DNA from: Shewanella putrefaciens | GTDB taxonomy: Bacteria; Pseudomonadota; Gammaproteobacteria; Enterobacterales; Shewanellaceae | Reading direction: 5' to 3' | DNA length: 64,000 bases | NCBI RefSeq assembly: GCF_016406305.1 | Contig: NZ_CP066369.1 | Location: 1,630,501-1,694,500, forward strand | Shown here: one piece after another, positions 23,890 through 35,161 of the stretch | Numbering within the stretch: position 1 is the stretch's first letter | Layout: every line of letters begins with the position of its first letter | The notes under the pieces: model-generated | Told to the model about the DNA's origin: nothing | The model's input: the letters and a program-made list of their open reading frames with translations, nothing else | Database searches by the model: none | Position numbers and translations under genes: made by a program

Positions 23890-24010
23890 TCGTCGGCTGA
23901 ATTCGAATGTTATAGGGGCGTTTTGTCGATAAAGGGCTTGTCGAGAGGCGTTGGCAAATAGACTCATTTGCCAACGTTAAAAAGGAATGTTTGGGTTTAG
24001 CTCACCGTCT

Positions 24011-25018
24011 TTATTGACGACGAATAAAGGACTCTACATAGGCGGCGGTGCGGGCATTGAGTATCGGATCGGCCGATGGGGCAATACCCTTAGGTAATAA
24101 CAGCGGGTTGAAAATACCTTTATCGCACTGTTGAACTTGGGGATCGCTGTCTCGCTCACCGTTAATCACCACTTGGCCTACCAGTAAACGCTGGCGAGTC
24201 TCAGGCCAGATAACCGTTGGGTCATTAATTTCATCACCCGTTTCGGCGAGTTGAATATAGAGATTCCATTGTGCTGGCTGGGTTTTAATGCGCTCGAGTA
24301 ATTCGGCTTTTAAAAAATCGTCACTAAGATTAGCCAGTTCGCTGGCGGATAACGCCGCTGTGCCTGCAACGGGTTCAAAAATCCATTTACCCGCAACAAT
24401 TTTACCCTGTTGTTCAGCGTTTTTTGCGGTGCTAAACAGGAAGCTATTTACGCCATAGTAGCGACTGTTGGCAAAACTTGGGCTGGGAGGCAGCTGTTTT
24501 ACATAATCAAAAAAGGCTTTGGCGCTGGGTTGATTGTCAATAAGCCATTGTTTACCTTCAGCGCCCTGTTTCACTTTGGTCTGAAAGGTAAAAAAGTCTT
24601 CTAGATTACTGGCGAAGAAAACGGGGACGTTAGTGGTGACAAAGTTAAGGTTTTCTTTATCGCCATCAATTTTGAGTGACATAAAGCGCCCTGGGGTTTT
24701 ATCAGAAATCTGAGGGTTAGTACCGCCAAGGGAAAAGCGGGCTGTCACCTTAATAACATCTTGATTAAAAAATGGAATCGCCAAGGTTTGTTGTAATTGC
24801 GGATCGGGTTTAAAACTGCCCGAAGTACAAAATCCCTTAGTGTGATTACGCAGTTTAACCTTTTTAGCCGCTTCGCGACTGGCTGCATCGGGTGTGCCAT
24901 TGACGGCATCGACCAGTTCGGGAATGGTTTTCTCGGCGGCGATTAATGTCGGCGAAGTCAGTGCAATGCCGCTAATAAGGCAAGCCTTGGCGAGTAAAGT
25001 CAGTTTGATTGGGTACAT
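24011..25018 (-). CDS. Periplasmic catalase-related peroxidase (SrpA-like)
   Basis: The 335-residue protein has a signal peptide (about 1-28, ending TLIAA) and a minimal catalase core. The distal histidine is H59 in LRNHTKGFC. The strand pattern RFSLGGTNPQISDKTPGRFMSLK follows. The proximal haem-ligand tyrosine is likely Y327 in RTAAYVESF at the C-terminus. Such shortened catalases (SrpA, KatP-like) show peroxidase activity and use haem. It lies between the permease gene and the regulator, but a role in glycerate use is not evident; export to the periplasm suggests peroxide defence near the respiratory chain. Confidence 0.85.
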   Translation of the reverse strand: MYPIKLTLLAKACLISGIALTSPTLIAAEKTIPELVDAVNGTPDAASREAAKKVKLRNHTKGFCTSGSFKPDPQLQQTLAIPFFNQDVIKVTARFSLGGTNPQISDKTPGRFMSLKIDGDKENLNFVTTNVPVFFASNLEDFFTFQTKVKQGAEGKQWLIDNQPSAKAFFDYVKQLPPSPSFANSRYYGVNSFLFSTAKNAEQQGKIVAGKWIFEPVAGTAALSASELANLSDDFLKAELLERIKTQPAQWNLYIQLAETGDEINDPTVIWPETRQRLLVGQVVINGERDSDPQVQQCDKGIFNPLLLPKGIAPSADPILNARTAAYVESFIRRQ

Positions 25019-25226
25019 AGCAATTCCTTTCGATGGACTGAATCGAGCGTTCTAGAATATAGACGCGATATCTTATGAAACGATAGGAAAGGGGATACGG
25101 TATAAATCTTTCAATCGATCTGTTAATAAATGCCAAATTTTACTCAATGGTGCAGAAATAACGCCAGCGCCGCCAGCCGCTGGTGTGTTTTAGGCTATTC
25201 GTGTCAATGGTTAAGCCATTTTGGCG

Positions 25227-26456
25227 TTAAGTTGAGCGAGTCGAAGTATCAATCAATTGCCCCAGATACAGGCTCAATAGCCCGTGCAGGGATTGGATAT
25301 CTGTTTTAGTGAGCTGCTGAATTTTATCAAGGCGATACCTTAAGGTATTACGGTGAATAAACAAGGCATTAGCACATTGCTGCGCATCACCAAAGTGGGT
25401 GATATAGGCGGCTAAGGTTTTGCGCAACTGGCCGTTTTTATCCGCCTTGGCGAGTTGCTGATAGGGTGTTGCCAGTGCCTGTCCACGCCAGTCATGTTTA
25501 AGCCCAGCGAGTAACACTTGCAGGGAATAATCTTCGAACAGGTATTTAGTGCCTCCGGGGTGGAGTTGTTTACCTAGGCTCAAGGTTTCCTGCGCTGTTT
25601 GGTAAGAGCGCGCGATACCGCCTTTTTCGGGGAAAAAATGGCCTAGGGCAATCTTAAAGTTTAAATCCATCTGGGCGGGTAAACGTTGCAGTAACTTATC
25701 GATGCGCTGGTTTTCAAGCTCAGGATCCCATTGTTTTCCATCTAAAAAAGCCGGTTTTAAGATGACTAACTGCGACATAGATGTCATGGCGATTAAGTTA
25801 CCGCGATCCGGGTTTTGCAGTAGATGTAACACTTGCTTTAGGGTTTCGCTCACGCGGGGATTTTGTCCATCAATGCTCTGCTCTGCATTGCTTAACCCAT
25901 TAAAAGGGTTACTGACCTCGACAGGGGGTTGTCGGTGCTTTTCACTGACCTCAATAATGGCCGCCACCCGTGGCAGGCTGATATCAATGTCCAGTTGTTT
26001 AGCCCAGCGGTGTAGCTGCTCATCGTCAGCGGTTTGCGCCTTGATAAGCTGCAGAATAAATTCTTCCCGCTGGCGGTTCTCCCACTGCAATTTATCCTGC
26101 AGGTTGGCTTGTTCGACAATCATTTCGGCGGTCATTTTGAGCAACTCGCCGTAATGGGTTAACTCACTGGGATCGCCAGTAATACCGATAACACCAATGA
26201 TTTGTCCTTGATAATGCAGGGGTAAATTGATGCCGGGCTTAACACCGTGGAGCCCTGAGGCAACTTGCTGACTGATTTCCACATTGCGATTTTGTGCAAT
26301 GGCCAGCAGTGCGCCTTCGTGGGTAGAACCAATACGTTTAGGATCGCCTGAACCTAGGATAACCCCTTGGCCGTTCATCACATTGATATTGTGGCCGATA
26401 ATTTTCATCGTACGACTCACAATTTGTTTGGCGATTTGCTGATCTAAAACGTACAT
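25227..26456 (-). CDS. cdaR: CdaR/SdaR-family sugar-diacid (glycerate) regulator
   Basis: The 409-residue protein starts with the diacid-recognition domain (LDQQIAKQIVSRTMKIIGHNINVMNGQGVILGSGDPKRIGSTHEGA). It ends in a PucR-type helix-turn-helix (AAYITHFGDAQQCANALFIHRNTLRYRLDKIQQLT). E. coli CdaR activates genes for glucarate, galactarate and glycerate. Here the neighbours are the glycerate permease and kinase genes, so it is the expected activator. The catalase-like gene lies in between on the same strand. Confidence 0.88.
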   Translation of the reverse strand: MYVLDQQIAKQIVSRTMKIIGHNINVMNGQGVILGSGDPKRIGSTHEGALLAIAQNRNVEISQQVASGLHGVKPGINLPLHYQGQIIGVIGITGDPSELTHYGELLKMTAEMIVEQANLQDKLQWENRQREEFILQLIKAQTADDEQLHRWAKQLDIDISLPRVAAIIEVSEKHRQPPVEVSNPFNGLSNAEQSIDGQNPRVSETLKQVLHLLQNPDRGNLIAMTSMSQLVILKPAFLDGKQWDPELENQRIDKLLQRLPAQMDLNFKIALGHFFPEKGGIARSYQTAQETLSLGKQLHPGGTKYLFEDYSLQVLLAGLKHDWRGQALATPYQQLAKADKNGQLRKTLAAYITHFGDAQQCANALFIHRNTLRYRLDKIQQLTKTDIQSLHGLLSLYLGQLIDTSTRST

Positions 26457-26659
26457 AACTAACCTTAGATTTCAATCTATTAATAAATATTGCGTGGCTA
26501 GATTTACTGATAATTAAGCCAATAGCAAGCGCCTTTAAAAAAGCAGGCGTTTTTATAATCTTCTATAATCACATTGTATTGATGTTGTTAAATTGTTAAC
26601 TGTAGCGTAACAAAGTCGTTTGTAAGCTCGTTTTATTTCTGACACTTTGTATCCGCTGA

Positions 26660-28189
<1,530 letters not shown>

Positions 28190-28216
28190 TGCACTGATTT
28201 GAATCTCCCTAAGACT

Positions 28217-28247
28217 AAAGCCTCGAGCCATTAACTCGGGGCTTTTT
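28217..28247 (+). terminator. Terminator between M4 protease and convergent UDG gene
   Basis: AAAGCCTCGAG / CTCGGGGCTTT with a 7-nt loop and one G-T pair, then a T-run. It touches the stop of the convergent gene at 28246 and could serve both directions. Confidence 0.85.
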
Positions 28248-28980
28248 AGTTTGATGGGGGATGTGAAACCTCGAGCAATGTTGCGATTCTTTGCCTCAGC
28301 CTTGGCAGCATATCGCGTTCAAATTCGGGGTGCTGCTTAAGCCAGAGATTATTACGTGGGCTAGGGTGTGGCAAAACCATAAACTTGGGCCAATATTGCT
28401 GCCACTGCGGCGTTGCCTGAGTCACTGTGATGCTCTTTGCTTTAGCTTTTGCTTGAGTATTGGGCGTCGATGCGGGGCTTGTGTTTACCTGAGTCTCTAA
28501 AGCTGTGATATCCACCTGATTAGTGGCTAAGTGGTAATCGATGGCGTATTGGCCGAGGATCACGACTAACTCTATCTGTGGCATTAGCGCCAGTAGTTGC
28601 CTATGCCAAGTGGCGGCGCATTCTGGCCGCGGTGGTTTATCACCTTGCTTCTTACCATTTCTCTCAATACTGCCCGGAAAACAAAATCCCATTGGCACTA
28701 TGGCAAATAGGGCAGGGTCGTAAAATTGCTCCCGGGTGACATTTAACCAAGTGCGTAGCCGCTCACCGCTGACATCATCAAAAGGAATGCCCTTATGGTG
28801 GGTTTTTATGCCCGGAGCTTGGCCGGCAATTAAAATCCGTGCCTGGTGACTGGCCTGCAAAATAGGTTTAGCTGGCAAAGGCAAATAGGCCTGACAGAGT
28901 GTGCAGGCCCTGACTTTTAGCAATAGCGCGTCCATGGCGGTTAAGCCTATTGGTTCTGGCGGTTGTGCTTGTTTCACCAT
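28246..28980 (-). CDS. Uracil-DNA glycosylase family protein
   Basis: The 244-residue protein carries the family-4/5-like UDG fold: CTLCQAYLPLPAKP at the start, ILIAGQAPGIKTHHKGIPFDDVSGERLRTWL (motif A), VVILGQYAIDYHL in the middle and VLPHPSPRNN (motif B). Family members remove uracil or damaged bases. Only two cysteines sit in the N-terminal motif, so an iron-sulfur cluster as in family 4 is doubtful. A low-complexity stretch rich in Ala, Thr and Lys (about 160-185) interrupts the fold between the core strand and motif B. The protein may have diverged in substrate; similar proteins are common in Shewanella and Vibrio. Confidence 0.85.
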   Translation of the reverse strand: MVKQAQPPEPIGLTAMDALLLKVRACTLCQAYLPLPAKPILQASHQARILIAGQAPGIKTHHKGIPFDDVSGERLRTWLNVTREQFYDPALFAIVPMGFCFPGSIERNGKKQGDKPPRPECAATWHRQLLALMPQIELVVILGQYAIDYHLATNQVDITALETQVNTSPASTPNTQAKAKAKSITVTQATPQWQQYWPKFMVLPHPSPRNNLWLKQHPEFERDMLPRLRQRIATLLEVSHPPSN

Positions 28981-29022
28981 AATGGGTATCTAAGCTTTAT
29001 ACCTAGGCCGAGTATCTAAGCT

Positions 29023-29637
29023 CTAGGCCATTGAGGATTGAAACATCACTAGCGTTTGGTATAGCCAGTAGCCAAATAGGCCATAGCCACCCACTAAAGC
29101 TAAATAATTTAACAGCTTAGGTATTTGTTTCGGTGTAGAGGCCAAGCCAATATGAGCAACGACAATGGCAAAAAGTGCGAGCGGGGCAATGATATAGCTT
29201 AAGCCTAAAATCGTTAATGCCCCAAAGCTGAGGATCCAGTCGGCTTTTGCATGGACGGTTTTATTGATTTGATGGAGCTGCAATGGCAGCAGGATAAGCC
29301 CGGTACCTATGCAGATAATGCCGACATTGAGGGCGAAATCGCTCCAGCCCCTATGGTCATAAATGGCAAGGGCGAGGGCAATCAGCGGCACAAGTAAGGC
29401 ACTGAGCACATGGCGCTTGGTAAATGTGTGGCTGCTATAGCGGCCGGCAAAGAAAAATAATCCCTGCAAAAGAAGATTGATTAAGGTAAAGCCACCAAGG
29501 CCTAAAATGATAAATAGGCTGGCCGTGCCACCCGAGGGATCGAAGGCAATGGCGGGCAGTGGGAGTAAACTTAGCCCGAGTAATGCGGGTATCGATGCGA
29601 GACGTTGGGGTTGGGTGTGCGAAAAATGATTCAACAT
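29023..29637 (-). CDS. Hypothetical inner-membrane protein
   Basis: The 204-residue protein has a signal-anchor-like N-terminus and about five further hydrophobic segments (LFIILGLGGFTLINLLLQGLFF, LLVPLIALALAIY, VGIICIGTGLILLPL, LTILGLSYIIAPLALFAIVV, YLALVGGYGLFGYWLY). Loops are short and weakly charged. I do not recognise the family. It lies 42 bp upstream of the UDG-like gene on the same strand and may share its transcript. Confidence 0.7.
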   Translation of the reverse strand: MLNHFSHTQPQRLASIPALLGLSLLPLPAIAFDPSGGTASLFIILGLGGFTLINLLLQGLFFFAGRYSSHTFTKRHVLSALLVPLIALALAIYDHRGWSDFALNVGIICIGTGLILLPLQLHQINKTVHAKADWILSFGALTILGLSYIIAPLALFAIVVAHIGLASTPKQIPKLLNYLALVGGYGLFGYWLYQTLVMFQSSMA

Positions 29638-29806
29638 GGTTTTAGACGATTAACGAAAAGATTGAATTAAGATCCGCTAAAGTGACTTAAAACTCAAGGA
29701 ATAAGCTTTTTATGGGCGGATTTTCGCGCCAGAGTCTGATCTTATTCAAGAATTTGGCTTTTGGATTGCCACACGTATTGTCACAATCCTTAAAATACAT
29801 ATAAAC

Positions 29807-29830
29807 AAAAGCCCGCAGCAGCGGGCTTTT
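29807..29830 (-). terminator. Terminator at the end of mtrCAB
   Basis: AAAAGCCCGC / GCGGGCTTTT (10 bp, perfect) around a 4-nt loop; on the minus strand a TTTTGTTTAT tract follows. It begins 20 bp after the mtrB stop and closes the electron-transfer locus. Confidence 0.92.
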
Positions 29831-29850
29831 GGATGAAAGCGAACCGTGCG

Positions 29851-31938
29851 CTAGAGTTTGTAACTCATACTGAGCATGATCATCTGTGCCGTGTAGTCAT
29901 GGCTATTGCTACCAAAGCCTACGACGTTCCAGATCCCATCGACGGCGATATCATTGGCGGCGTCATTGTCCTTATAGTTCTCAACTTTGTAATCCAAGCG
30001 CAACGCCATTTTGTCGGTGGCTTGATATTGAGCATATAAGTTAATGTTATGTACTTTGGCAAAATAATCGCCATAGTCGCCTGTGATACCTTGTCTGACT
30101 TGGGTGTTACTGTCGGAGTCTGAATAAGTGTAATCCAGTCCTAAACGTAACTTGTTCTCGAGCAGGTTGTTGTAGCTGATACCTGCGCCAAGGACGTCCA
30201 CTTTATCCTCAATGAAGCCTGTCCAAGTTGGGGTGCTGTAACTGCTGCTTCCCGCCTGTTCAGATTCAATGGTTTGGTGGTTGTAGAAGGCCGTTGCCAG
30301 TAAATCTGCGGTGATCATATAGCTGATATTGGCATCATAACTGGTGTCTTTTGACTCAGTTAAACCAATCTCAGTATCGGTATAATCATCGAGCGCGTAA
30401 CGGGCACCGAAGTCGAGGGTCAGGCTGTCAATCGGCGTATGAGTGACGCGGGCTTCTACTTGGGTTCTGTCACGATCCGCTAGGTTGTACTTACGTAACA
30501 AACTGTTGGTTTCGGACGAGGTCCACTCAGAGGCTTGATATTGCGAGCCATCACGTTTGCCGTAGCTGCCCTTAACCCACATGTCCCACATCTCGAAGCT
30601 GTTGACTCTAAAACGTGCCCACACTGTGTTTTCGTCCGTGGTTTCACGGTCTTGATAATCACGTTCGTCACGTTTGAAATCATAACCGCCGTCTAGCTTC
30701 ATGCCTTGGGTAATACGGTAATCTGCGGCCACTTTGAAGCGTTGACTGCGATTATCGTAAGGGGTGTTATAGGCCACCTTACCGTTGACATTATTGACGC
30801 TGATCTGGGTCCATTCTTCGATTTGGGTGTTGTTATCGCGGTCGTGGTAGTCATAACTACCGCTTAAGCGCACGGAATTACTCACTTTACTGACGACTTT
30901 GAGGTTCATCCCGAGCAGATCCACTTTGGCATCGACTGCTTCTGTGGGCACCTGATAACCATAGCCAGAGGTGACTAAGGCTTGATCTTGACTCATTTGC
31001 CCTGCCAGTATGCGACCCGATAACACATTAGTGCTGTCGTTGTATTGACCCATTAATGTCACTGTGTGTGACTGGTTGTCTGGGTCAAGGGCGATAGCAC
31101 CTGAGGTTTGGGCACCAAAGGTTGGGTTGAATGCGCTGTCAAAATTTAGCTGGTTATATTCGTTTTTGAAAATAGAACCATTGTAGTTAAGTGCAGTGAA
31201 CCAACGATCGCCTTTAAGCTTAACGCCAGCCTCTATGGTATCTGTGGTGTAATCCACAGGTTCGGCGAGCATCATCGATTGGTTGAAGAAACTACCTGAG
31301 GTTTGTTTTAAACCGGTTTTTTCTTCACGCATATAATTTACATAGGTGCTCCACAGGGATTCGCCTTGGTATTCAAAGCCTAAACCTGTACGTTCGCGCT
31401 TGAGTGATAGCTCCAGAGAGTTCAGGCTATCCATCAATAGTGGCATTTGGCCGCTCGAACCTGCGGTAATCCAGTTATCGGGCAGGGTCAAATGGTCGCT
31501 ACCCACACCAGAGTAGGGCGTTAGGGCGCTGTTGCTGTCATAGGTGGCAATTTGGCGGTAGTTAACATTGATATTGTACTGGCCTTGTTTGCCCGCATTC
31601 ACATCTAAGCGGCCGCCATCCATACCCAGTTGATAGGCTTCAACACTGGCACGGTAACCTTTTTCCCCTTTGTAGCTTAAATCGGCGTCGAGTTTACCCG
31701 CCACTTCATTGGATGTACCAAAGGCATTGGCGGAGCGAATATCATCTTCACTGTTATAGCCTACACCCACACCGACTGTGCCGGATGTGCCGGTTTCAAC
31801 GACGCAGCCTTTACAGCTCCAAGCGGAGAGTTTGACTTTGTCAGTATTGGCATTACTGATGCCATAACCATCTGCTGCCACTGCAAAACCTGTGTTTGCC
31901 AATAACGCCAGAGTGATCAAATTGAGTTTAAATTTCAT
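29851..31938 (-). CDS. mtrB: Outer-membrane beta-barrel porin MtrB
   Basis: The 695-residue protein (697 in S. oneidensis) forms a 26-28-strand barrel that sheathes MtrA, so that haems cross the outer membrane and meet MtrC. It has a signal peptide (ending GFAVA), then the diagnostic CxxC at C42/C45 (WSCKGC). Alternating beta strands rich in aromatic residues run to a terminal MIMLSMSYKL. AAGGAG precedes the ATG, and the gene starts 12 bp after mtrA, the order expected for mtrCAB. Its paralogue MtrE is encoded at 39684-41822. Confidence 0.97.
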   Translation of the reverse strand: MKFKLNLITLALLANTGFAVAADGYGISNANTDKVKLSAWSCKGCVVETGTSGTVGVGVGYNSEDDIRSANAFGTSNEVAGKLDADLSYKGEKGYRASVEAYQLGMDGGRLDVNAGKQGQYNINVNYRQIATYDSNSALTPYSGVGSDHLTLPDNWITAGSSGQMPLLMDSLNSLELSLKRERTGLGFEYQGESLWSTYVNYMREEKTGLKQTSGSFFNQSMMLAEPVDYTTDTIEAGVKLKGDRWFTALNYNGSIFKNEYNQLNFDSAFNPTFGAQTSGAIALDPDNQSHTVTLMGQYNDSTNVLSGRILAGQMSQDQALVTSGYGYQVPTEAVDAKVDLLGMNLKVVSKVSNSVRLSGSYDYHDRDNNTQIEEWTQISVNNVNGKVAYNTPYDNRSQRFKVAADYRITQGMKLDGGYDFKRDERDYQDRETTDENTVWARFRVNSFEMWDMWVKGSYGKRDGSQYQASEWTSSETNSLLRKYNLADRDRTQVEARVTHTPIDSLTLDFGARYALDDYTDTEIGLTESKDTSYDANISYMITADLLATAFYNHQTIESEQAGSSSYSTPTWTGFIEDKVDVLGAGISYNNLLENKLRLGLDYTYSDSDSNTQVRQGITGDYGDYFAKVHNINLYAQYQATDKMALRLDYKVENYKDNDAANDIAVDGIWNVVGFGSNSHDYTAQMIMLSMSYKL

Positions 31939-31950
31939 TTTCTCGTCTCC

Positions 31951-32952
31951 TTAGCGCTGTAATAGCTTGCCAGATGGATGGTTAGAACCATGGACCTGAC
32001 TATGGCAATTTAAGCAGCTTCTTCCACCCGTAAAGGCATTGTCACCGACGTTAGAACCTAAACCAGTGTTACCTAAGTAGGCGTTGCTGGCGTGGCCATC
32101 ACTGGCGTGACATTGCTGACACAGCTGCGGTGCGCGGGTTTTTAGCATGGCATCATTCACACTACCGTGAGGATTATGGCAGGTGACACAATTCTCAGTG
32201 ACGGGTGCATGCTCCCAGAGTTTTGGGCCGCGTTTTTCGGCGTGGCAGGAGTAACAGGTATCATTAACGCTAGGTTTGTTAAGATCGGAATCTGTCATGC
32301 TCCCATGGGGATTATGGCAATCGCTACAGGTCATTTGCGCCCATTTGAGTGGGTGACTTGAGCGTTTGTTCATATCCGCTTTTTGCTTGGTATGGCAGCT
32401 GGTACAGACTTCCATCTCAGTGTTTTTTGATAACACAGGATCTTTGGCGACATGCACTTGGTGACAAGAGGCACAAGCAACATCGGCGTTGTCATGGTGA
32501 CCGCCATTCCAAGACATGCGTTTATCGTCTTGGTGACAGCTCATACACACGCTGTTTTGCTTGTCCGCACTTAAGGTCGATTGCTTACCGAAAGTGATCA
32601 TCGGCTCGTTGCCGCCCTTGTTGTGCTGACCCATAGGGCCGTGGCACGCCTCACATTGTAGGCCAGCCATTGGGCTCTTGGAGGAGTCAATGGTGCCGTG
32701 GACACCTTTGAAAAGGTCCATGACTTTTTCGGATTTCTTATGGCACATCAAGCAAGAATCGGCGCCTTTAGGTGAGTAGTTGCCTTCGGCAAACTTCTTA
32801 TCTAAGGTCGCTTCCACTTGCTCTGGGGTCATTTTTTCATCCCACTTGGAGGCGTGAGCACTCGGTGCGATGCATAAAGACATCACTGCAGACATTGCCA
32901 TGGAGATGACAAGTGCCGGCAGTAGGTTTTTCATTTTGTGGCTGTTCTTCAT
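31951..32952 (-). CDS. mtrA: Periplasmic decahaem c-type cytochrome MtrA
   Basis: The start is set at ATG 32952, giving 333 residues as in S. oneidensis; the longer frame to 32982 is not needed. After the signal peptide (cleavage near SAHAS) there are exactly ten CxxCH haem sites: CLMCH, CEACH, CMSCH, CASCH, CTSCH, CSDCH, CYSCH, CVTCH, CQQCH and CLNCH. MtrA takes electrons from periplasmic carriers (CymA via STC or FccA) and, inside MtrB, carries them to MtrC. It ends with HPSGKLLQR, shared with its paralogue MtrD. Co-transcribed with mtrC and mtrB. Confidence 0.98.
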   Translation of the reverse strand: MKNSHKMKNLLPALVISMAMSAVMSLCIAPSAHASKWDEKMTPEQVEATLDKKFAEGNYSPKGADSCLMCHKKSEKVMDLFKGVHGTIDSSKSPMAGLQCEACHGPMGQHNKGGNEPMITFGKQSTLSADKQNSVCMSCHQDDKRMSWNGGHHDNADVACASCHQVHVAKDPVLSKNTEMEVCTSCHTKQKADMNKRSSHPLKWAQMTCSDCHNPHGSMTDSDLNKPSVNDTCYSCHAEKRGPKLWEHAPVTENCVTCHNPHGSVNDAMLKTRAPQLCQQCHASDGHASNAYLGNTGLGSNVGDNAFTGGRSCLNCHSQVHGSNHPSGKLLQR

Positions 32953-33020
32953 AATAGGCTTCCCAATTTGTCCCAACAACATTCAAGAAAGGGGGAGCGA
33001 ACTCCCCCTGCTTGGGCAAA

Positions 33021-34973
33021 TTACATTTTCACTTGAGTGTGATCTGTTGGTGTGGGTTTGTGACAGTAGAAACAGGTTTCTGACTGCGCCGCTTGGTTCG
33101 CTTGAACATAGTCGCCATTCACAATCGCACCCATATTTTCTAGGCCGTGGCCGATAGATTCTGGCGCATGGCAAGAAGTACAAGTTGCGGTAATTGGGGT
33201 GGTGTATTTACCTGCTGAAGTTGCCAGCGCACCTTTGACCTTGAATGCATCGAGGTTGAAGTCGTTATGGCACTGAGTACATTCTTTGATAACACCTTGC
33301 TCACCGTGAACAATGTGCAGTTTCATTTCGAAACCACCTTTGTTCGCACCGCTCGCATAGGTACCGTCAGGAGTATGACAGGCCACACAAGCATCGACAC
33401 CGACTATAGGGTTACCATTGGCATCTTTAGTATGTGACACTTGTTCAGTCATCACAAAGCCTGAATGGTGACCTTTGTGAAGCTCGAAGGTATCACTGTG
33501 ACAGCCTTGGCAAGTGCTGAAGTTAACCGAATTTACATGGCGCATGCTTGGGGCATTACCGGATTTAGTACCAAAGACTAAGTCCGCTTTCATACTCGTG
33601 GTTGCGCTGTCTGCAGTACATGCCGTGAGTGTGGTGCCTGTATTACACATTTCTAAACCGATGAAGGTAAAGGCTGTGTCGGTATCGCCAGCGCCAAAGG
33701 GCAGTGCAGGTGTCGTGAAAACAAACTTACCCTCTACGACGGTCACGCCCGCTTGCAGTGCACCATCTTTGACTAAGTCTTTCGCTATTTTCGCAGCACC
33801 ACTACCTGGGCTTGGGTTGTAGCCCATGATCGGGAAGTTAGGGCCGACGTTGGTGATGGTTTCAAGGCGTTTGATCTTATCTTGAACCGCTGCGGCATCC
33901 ATGGCTTGACCGTTTTGGTCAAGGATAGATACGGTCAATACTGCCGTGTCATCGGCTTGACCGGCCAGTGTGGCTGACATACCTAACTGAGCGATAACGG
34001 CTTTTTTATCCGCGGTCTTGCCAGTGTGAAGTTCAGTCGTCCAATCGCTGTTATGGCAGGCGATACAGTTGGAGTTGTCTAGCTGTTGTGAATGACCGTT
34101 ACCCGCAGCAAAATCGACGGCGGTATGACAACTTCCACAAGTGGCGGCAGTGGGGATACGAGACCAATTGCTCCAATCTGGCGCGGCGTCATGTTGCGTA
34201 TGACAGCTTTGGCAACTTTCTAATGAACCTAAGGTTAAGTCTTTGTGTTTAGCGTGGACCAGAACGTTAAATTCTTTACCTACGCCCACTTTGCCCGCCG
34301 TGTGGCAAGTTGCACAGTAGTTCACATCGGAATAAGCACCACCGTGTTTCACATTGGCTAAGTCTTGGTGGCAAGTGTTACAGCTTTCAGTAGCAACAAT
34401 TTTGCGGCTGTATGTCGGGGTTGCACCCGTATCGGCAGTGAAGTCGACAAAGGCGTTACTATTTGGAATCGGAGTACCATCGAGTAACGGGGTGTTATAG
34501 GCACGAATTAACACACGTTGGGCTAATTGTGAATTGTACGTGACCTTAGCGTTTGCGGTCAGGTTCATTTTGAAGGTATAGCTGTAGTGACCGTTTTTCT
34601 GGTCAACAAAAGTACCCGGGCAAGTGGCGGCAAGATCACAGGTTTCATCGCCAAAGTATTGCCACTGTGAGGCATTGCCAGCACCCGTAGCACCCTGCGG
34701 GATCAGCTGCGCTGCGGCAAAGCGCATTTTTTGCAGACCAATCACAGGTAAGTCATCTTCGTTAGTGACAGTGAACTCAACACTAGGCACACCGTTGGTC
34801 ACGACTGATTTGTTAAAGGTAAAATTAAGGGTTTGGATCGCTGGTGCAGGCTCGCCACCATCAGTACCATCATTGCCATCTTTACCATCGCTGCCACCAC
34901 AACCGGCTAAGGCCACGGTGACTGCACTTGCTGCCAGCAGCAGTGCGATTTTAGATTTTTGTGCGTTCATCAT
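33021..34973 (-). CDS. mtrC: Outer-membrane decahaem lipoprotein MtrC
   Basis: The 650-residue precursor has a lipobox LAGC (C25), then a Gly/Asp-rich tether. Ten CxxCH sites lie in two pentahaem groups: CNTCH, CATCH, CQSCH, CGSCH, CIACH, then CQGCH, CVACH, CTQCH, CTSCH, CFYCH. MtrC receives electrons from MtrAB and reduces Fe(III)/Mn(IV) oxides, flavins and electrodes outside the cell. It is first in mtrCAB, with a CRP-like site about 175 bp upstream. The C-terminus (ETCFYCHKPTPTDHTQVKM) is MtrC-like. The N-terminal beta domain around 85-135, including the Cys pair C112/C118, instead resembles MtrF from this same window. Position and C-terminus support the mtrC name. Confidence 0.92.
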   Translation of the reverse strand: MMNAQKSKIALLLAASAVTVALAGCGGSDGKDGNDGTDGGEPAPAIQTLNFTFNKSVVTNGVPSVEFTVTNEDDLPVIGLQKMRFAAAQLIPQGATGAGNASQWQYFGDETCDLAATCPGTFVDQKNGHYSYTFKMNLTANAKVTYNSQLAQRVLIRAYNTPLLDGTPIPNSNAFVDFTADTGATPTYSRKIVATESCNTCHQDLANVKHGGAYSDVNYCATCHTAGKVGVGKEFNVLVHAKHKDLTLGSLESCQSCHTQHDAAPDWSNWSRIPTAATCGSCHTAVDFAAGNGHSQQLDNSNCIACHNSDWTTELHTGKTADKKAVIAQLGMSATLAGQADDTAVLTVSILDQNGQAMDAAAVQDKIKRLETITNVGPNFPIMGYNPSPGSGAAKIAKDLVKDGALQAGVTVVEGKFVFTTPALPFGAGDTDTAFTFIGLEMCNTGTTLTACTADSATTSMKADLVFGTKSGNAPSMRHVNSVNFSTCQGCHSDTFELHKGHHSGFVMTEQVSHTKDANGNPIVGVDACVACHTPDGTYASGANKGGFEMKLHIVHGEQGVIKECTQCHNDFNLDAFKVKGALATSAGKYTTPITATCTSCHAPESIGHGLENMGAIVNGDYVQANQAAQSETCFYCHKPTPTDHTQVKM

Positions 34974-35145
34974 TTTTTTCCCTGCATAGGTTTGGCATTG
35001 CTTAAGTTTTTATGTTCTAGATCCGACAGATTCTATGTCTGTGTTTTTGGTCACTAGAGGCGACTTAAGTTGATGCTGGAAATAGAATTCCCCAAGGAAA
35101 GGCTAACCTAACATGCCGTTAAAATCTTCAAGGCCTTTGCTAATG

Positions 35146-35161
35146 TGTGACTTGGATCTTT
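35146..35161. promoter_or_regulatory. CRP-like site upstream of mtrC
   Basis: On the plus strand TGTGA (35146-35150), a 6-nt spacer, then TCTTT; the right half is weak. The site is part of a 34-bp block (35146-35179: TGTGA-N4-GATCT-N2-CTATTTCT-N5-GGTAG) found with identical spacing upstream of omcA. CRP control of mtr genes is known in S. oneidensis. The rest of the 332-bp gap holds only the omcA terminator. Confidence 0.6.

Noticed and set aside
23720-23974. 84-codon minus-strand frame before the permease gene
   Set aside because: No ribosome site or recognisable composition; it overlaps the palindrome at 23868-23889.
26530-26555. CGCCT/AGGCG hairpin with T-run upstream of the M4 protease gene
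   Set aside because: Only five pairs with a 10-nt loop, and no gene on the plus strand ends before it.
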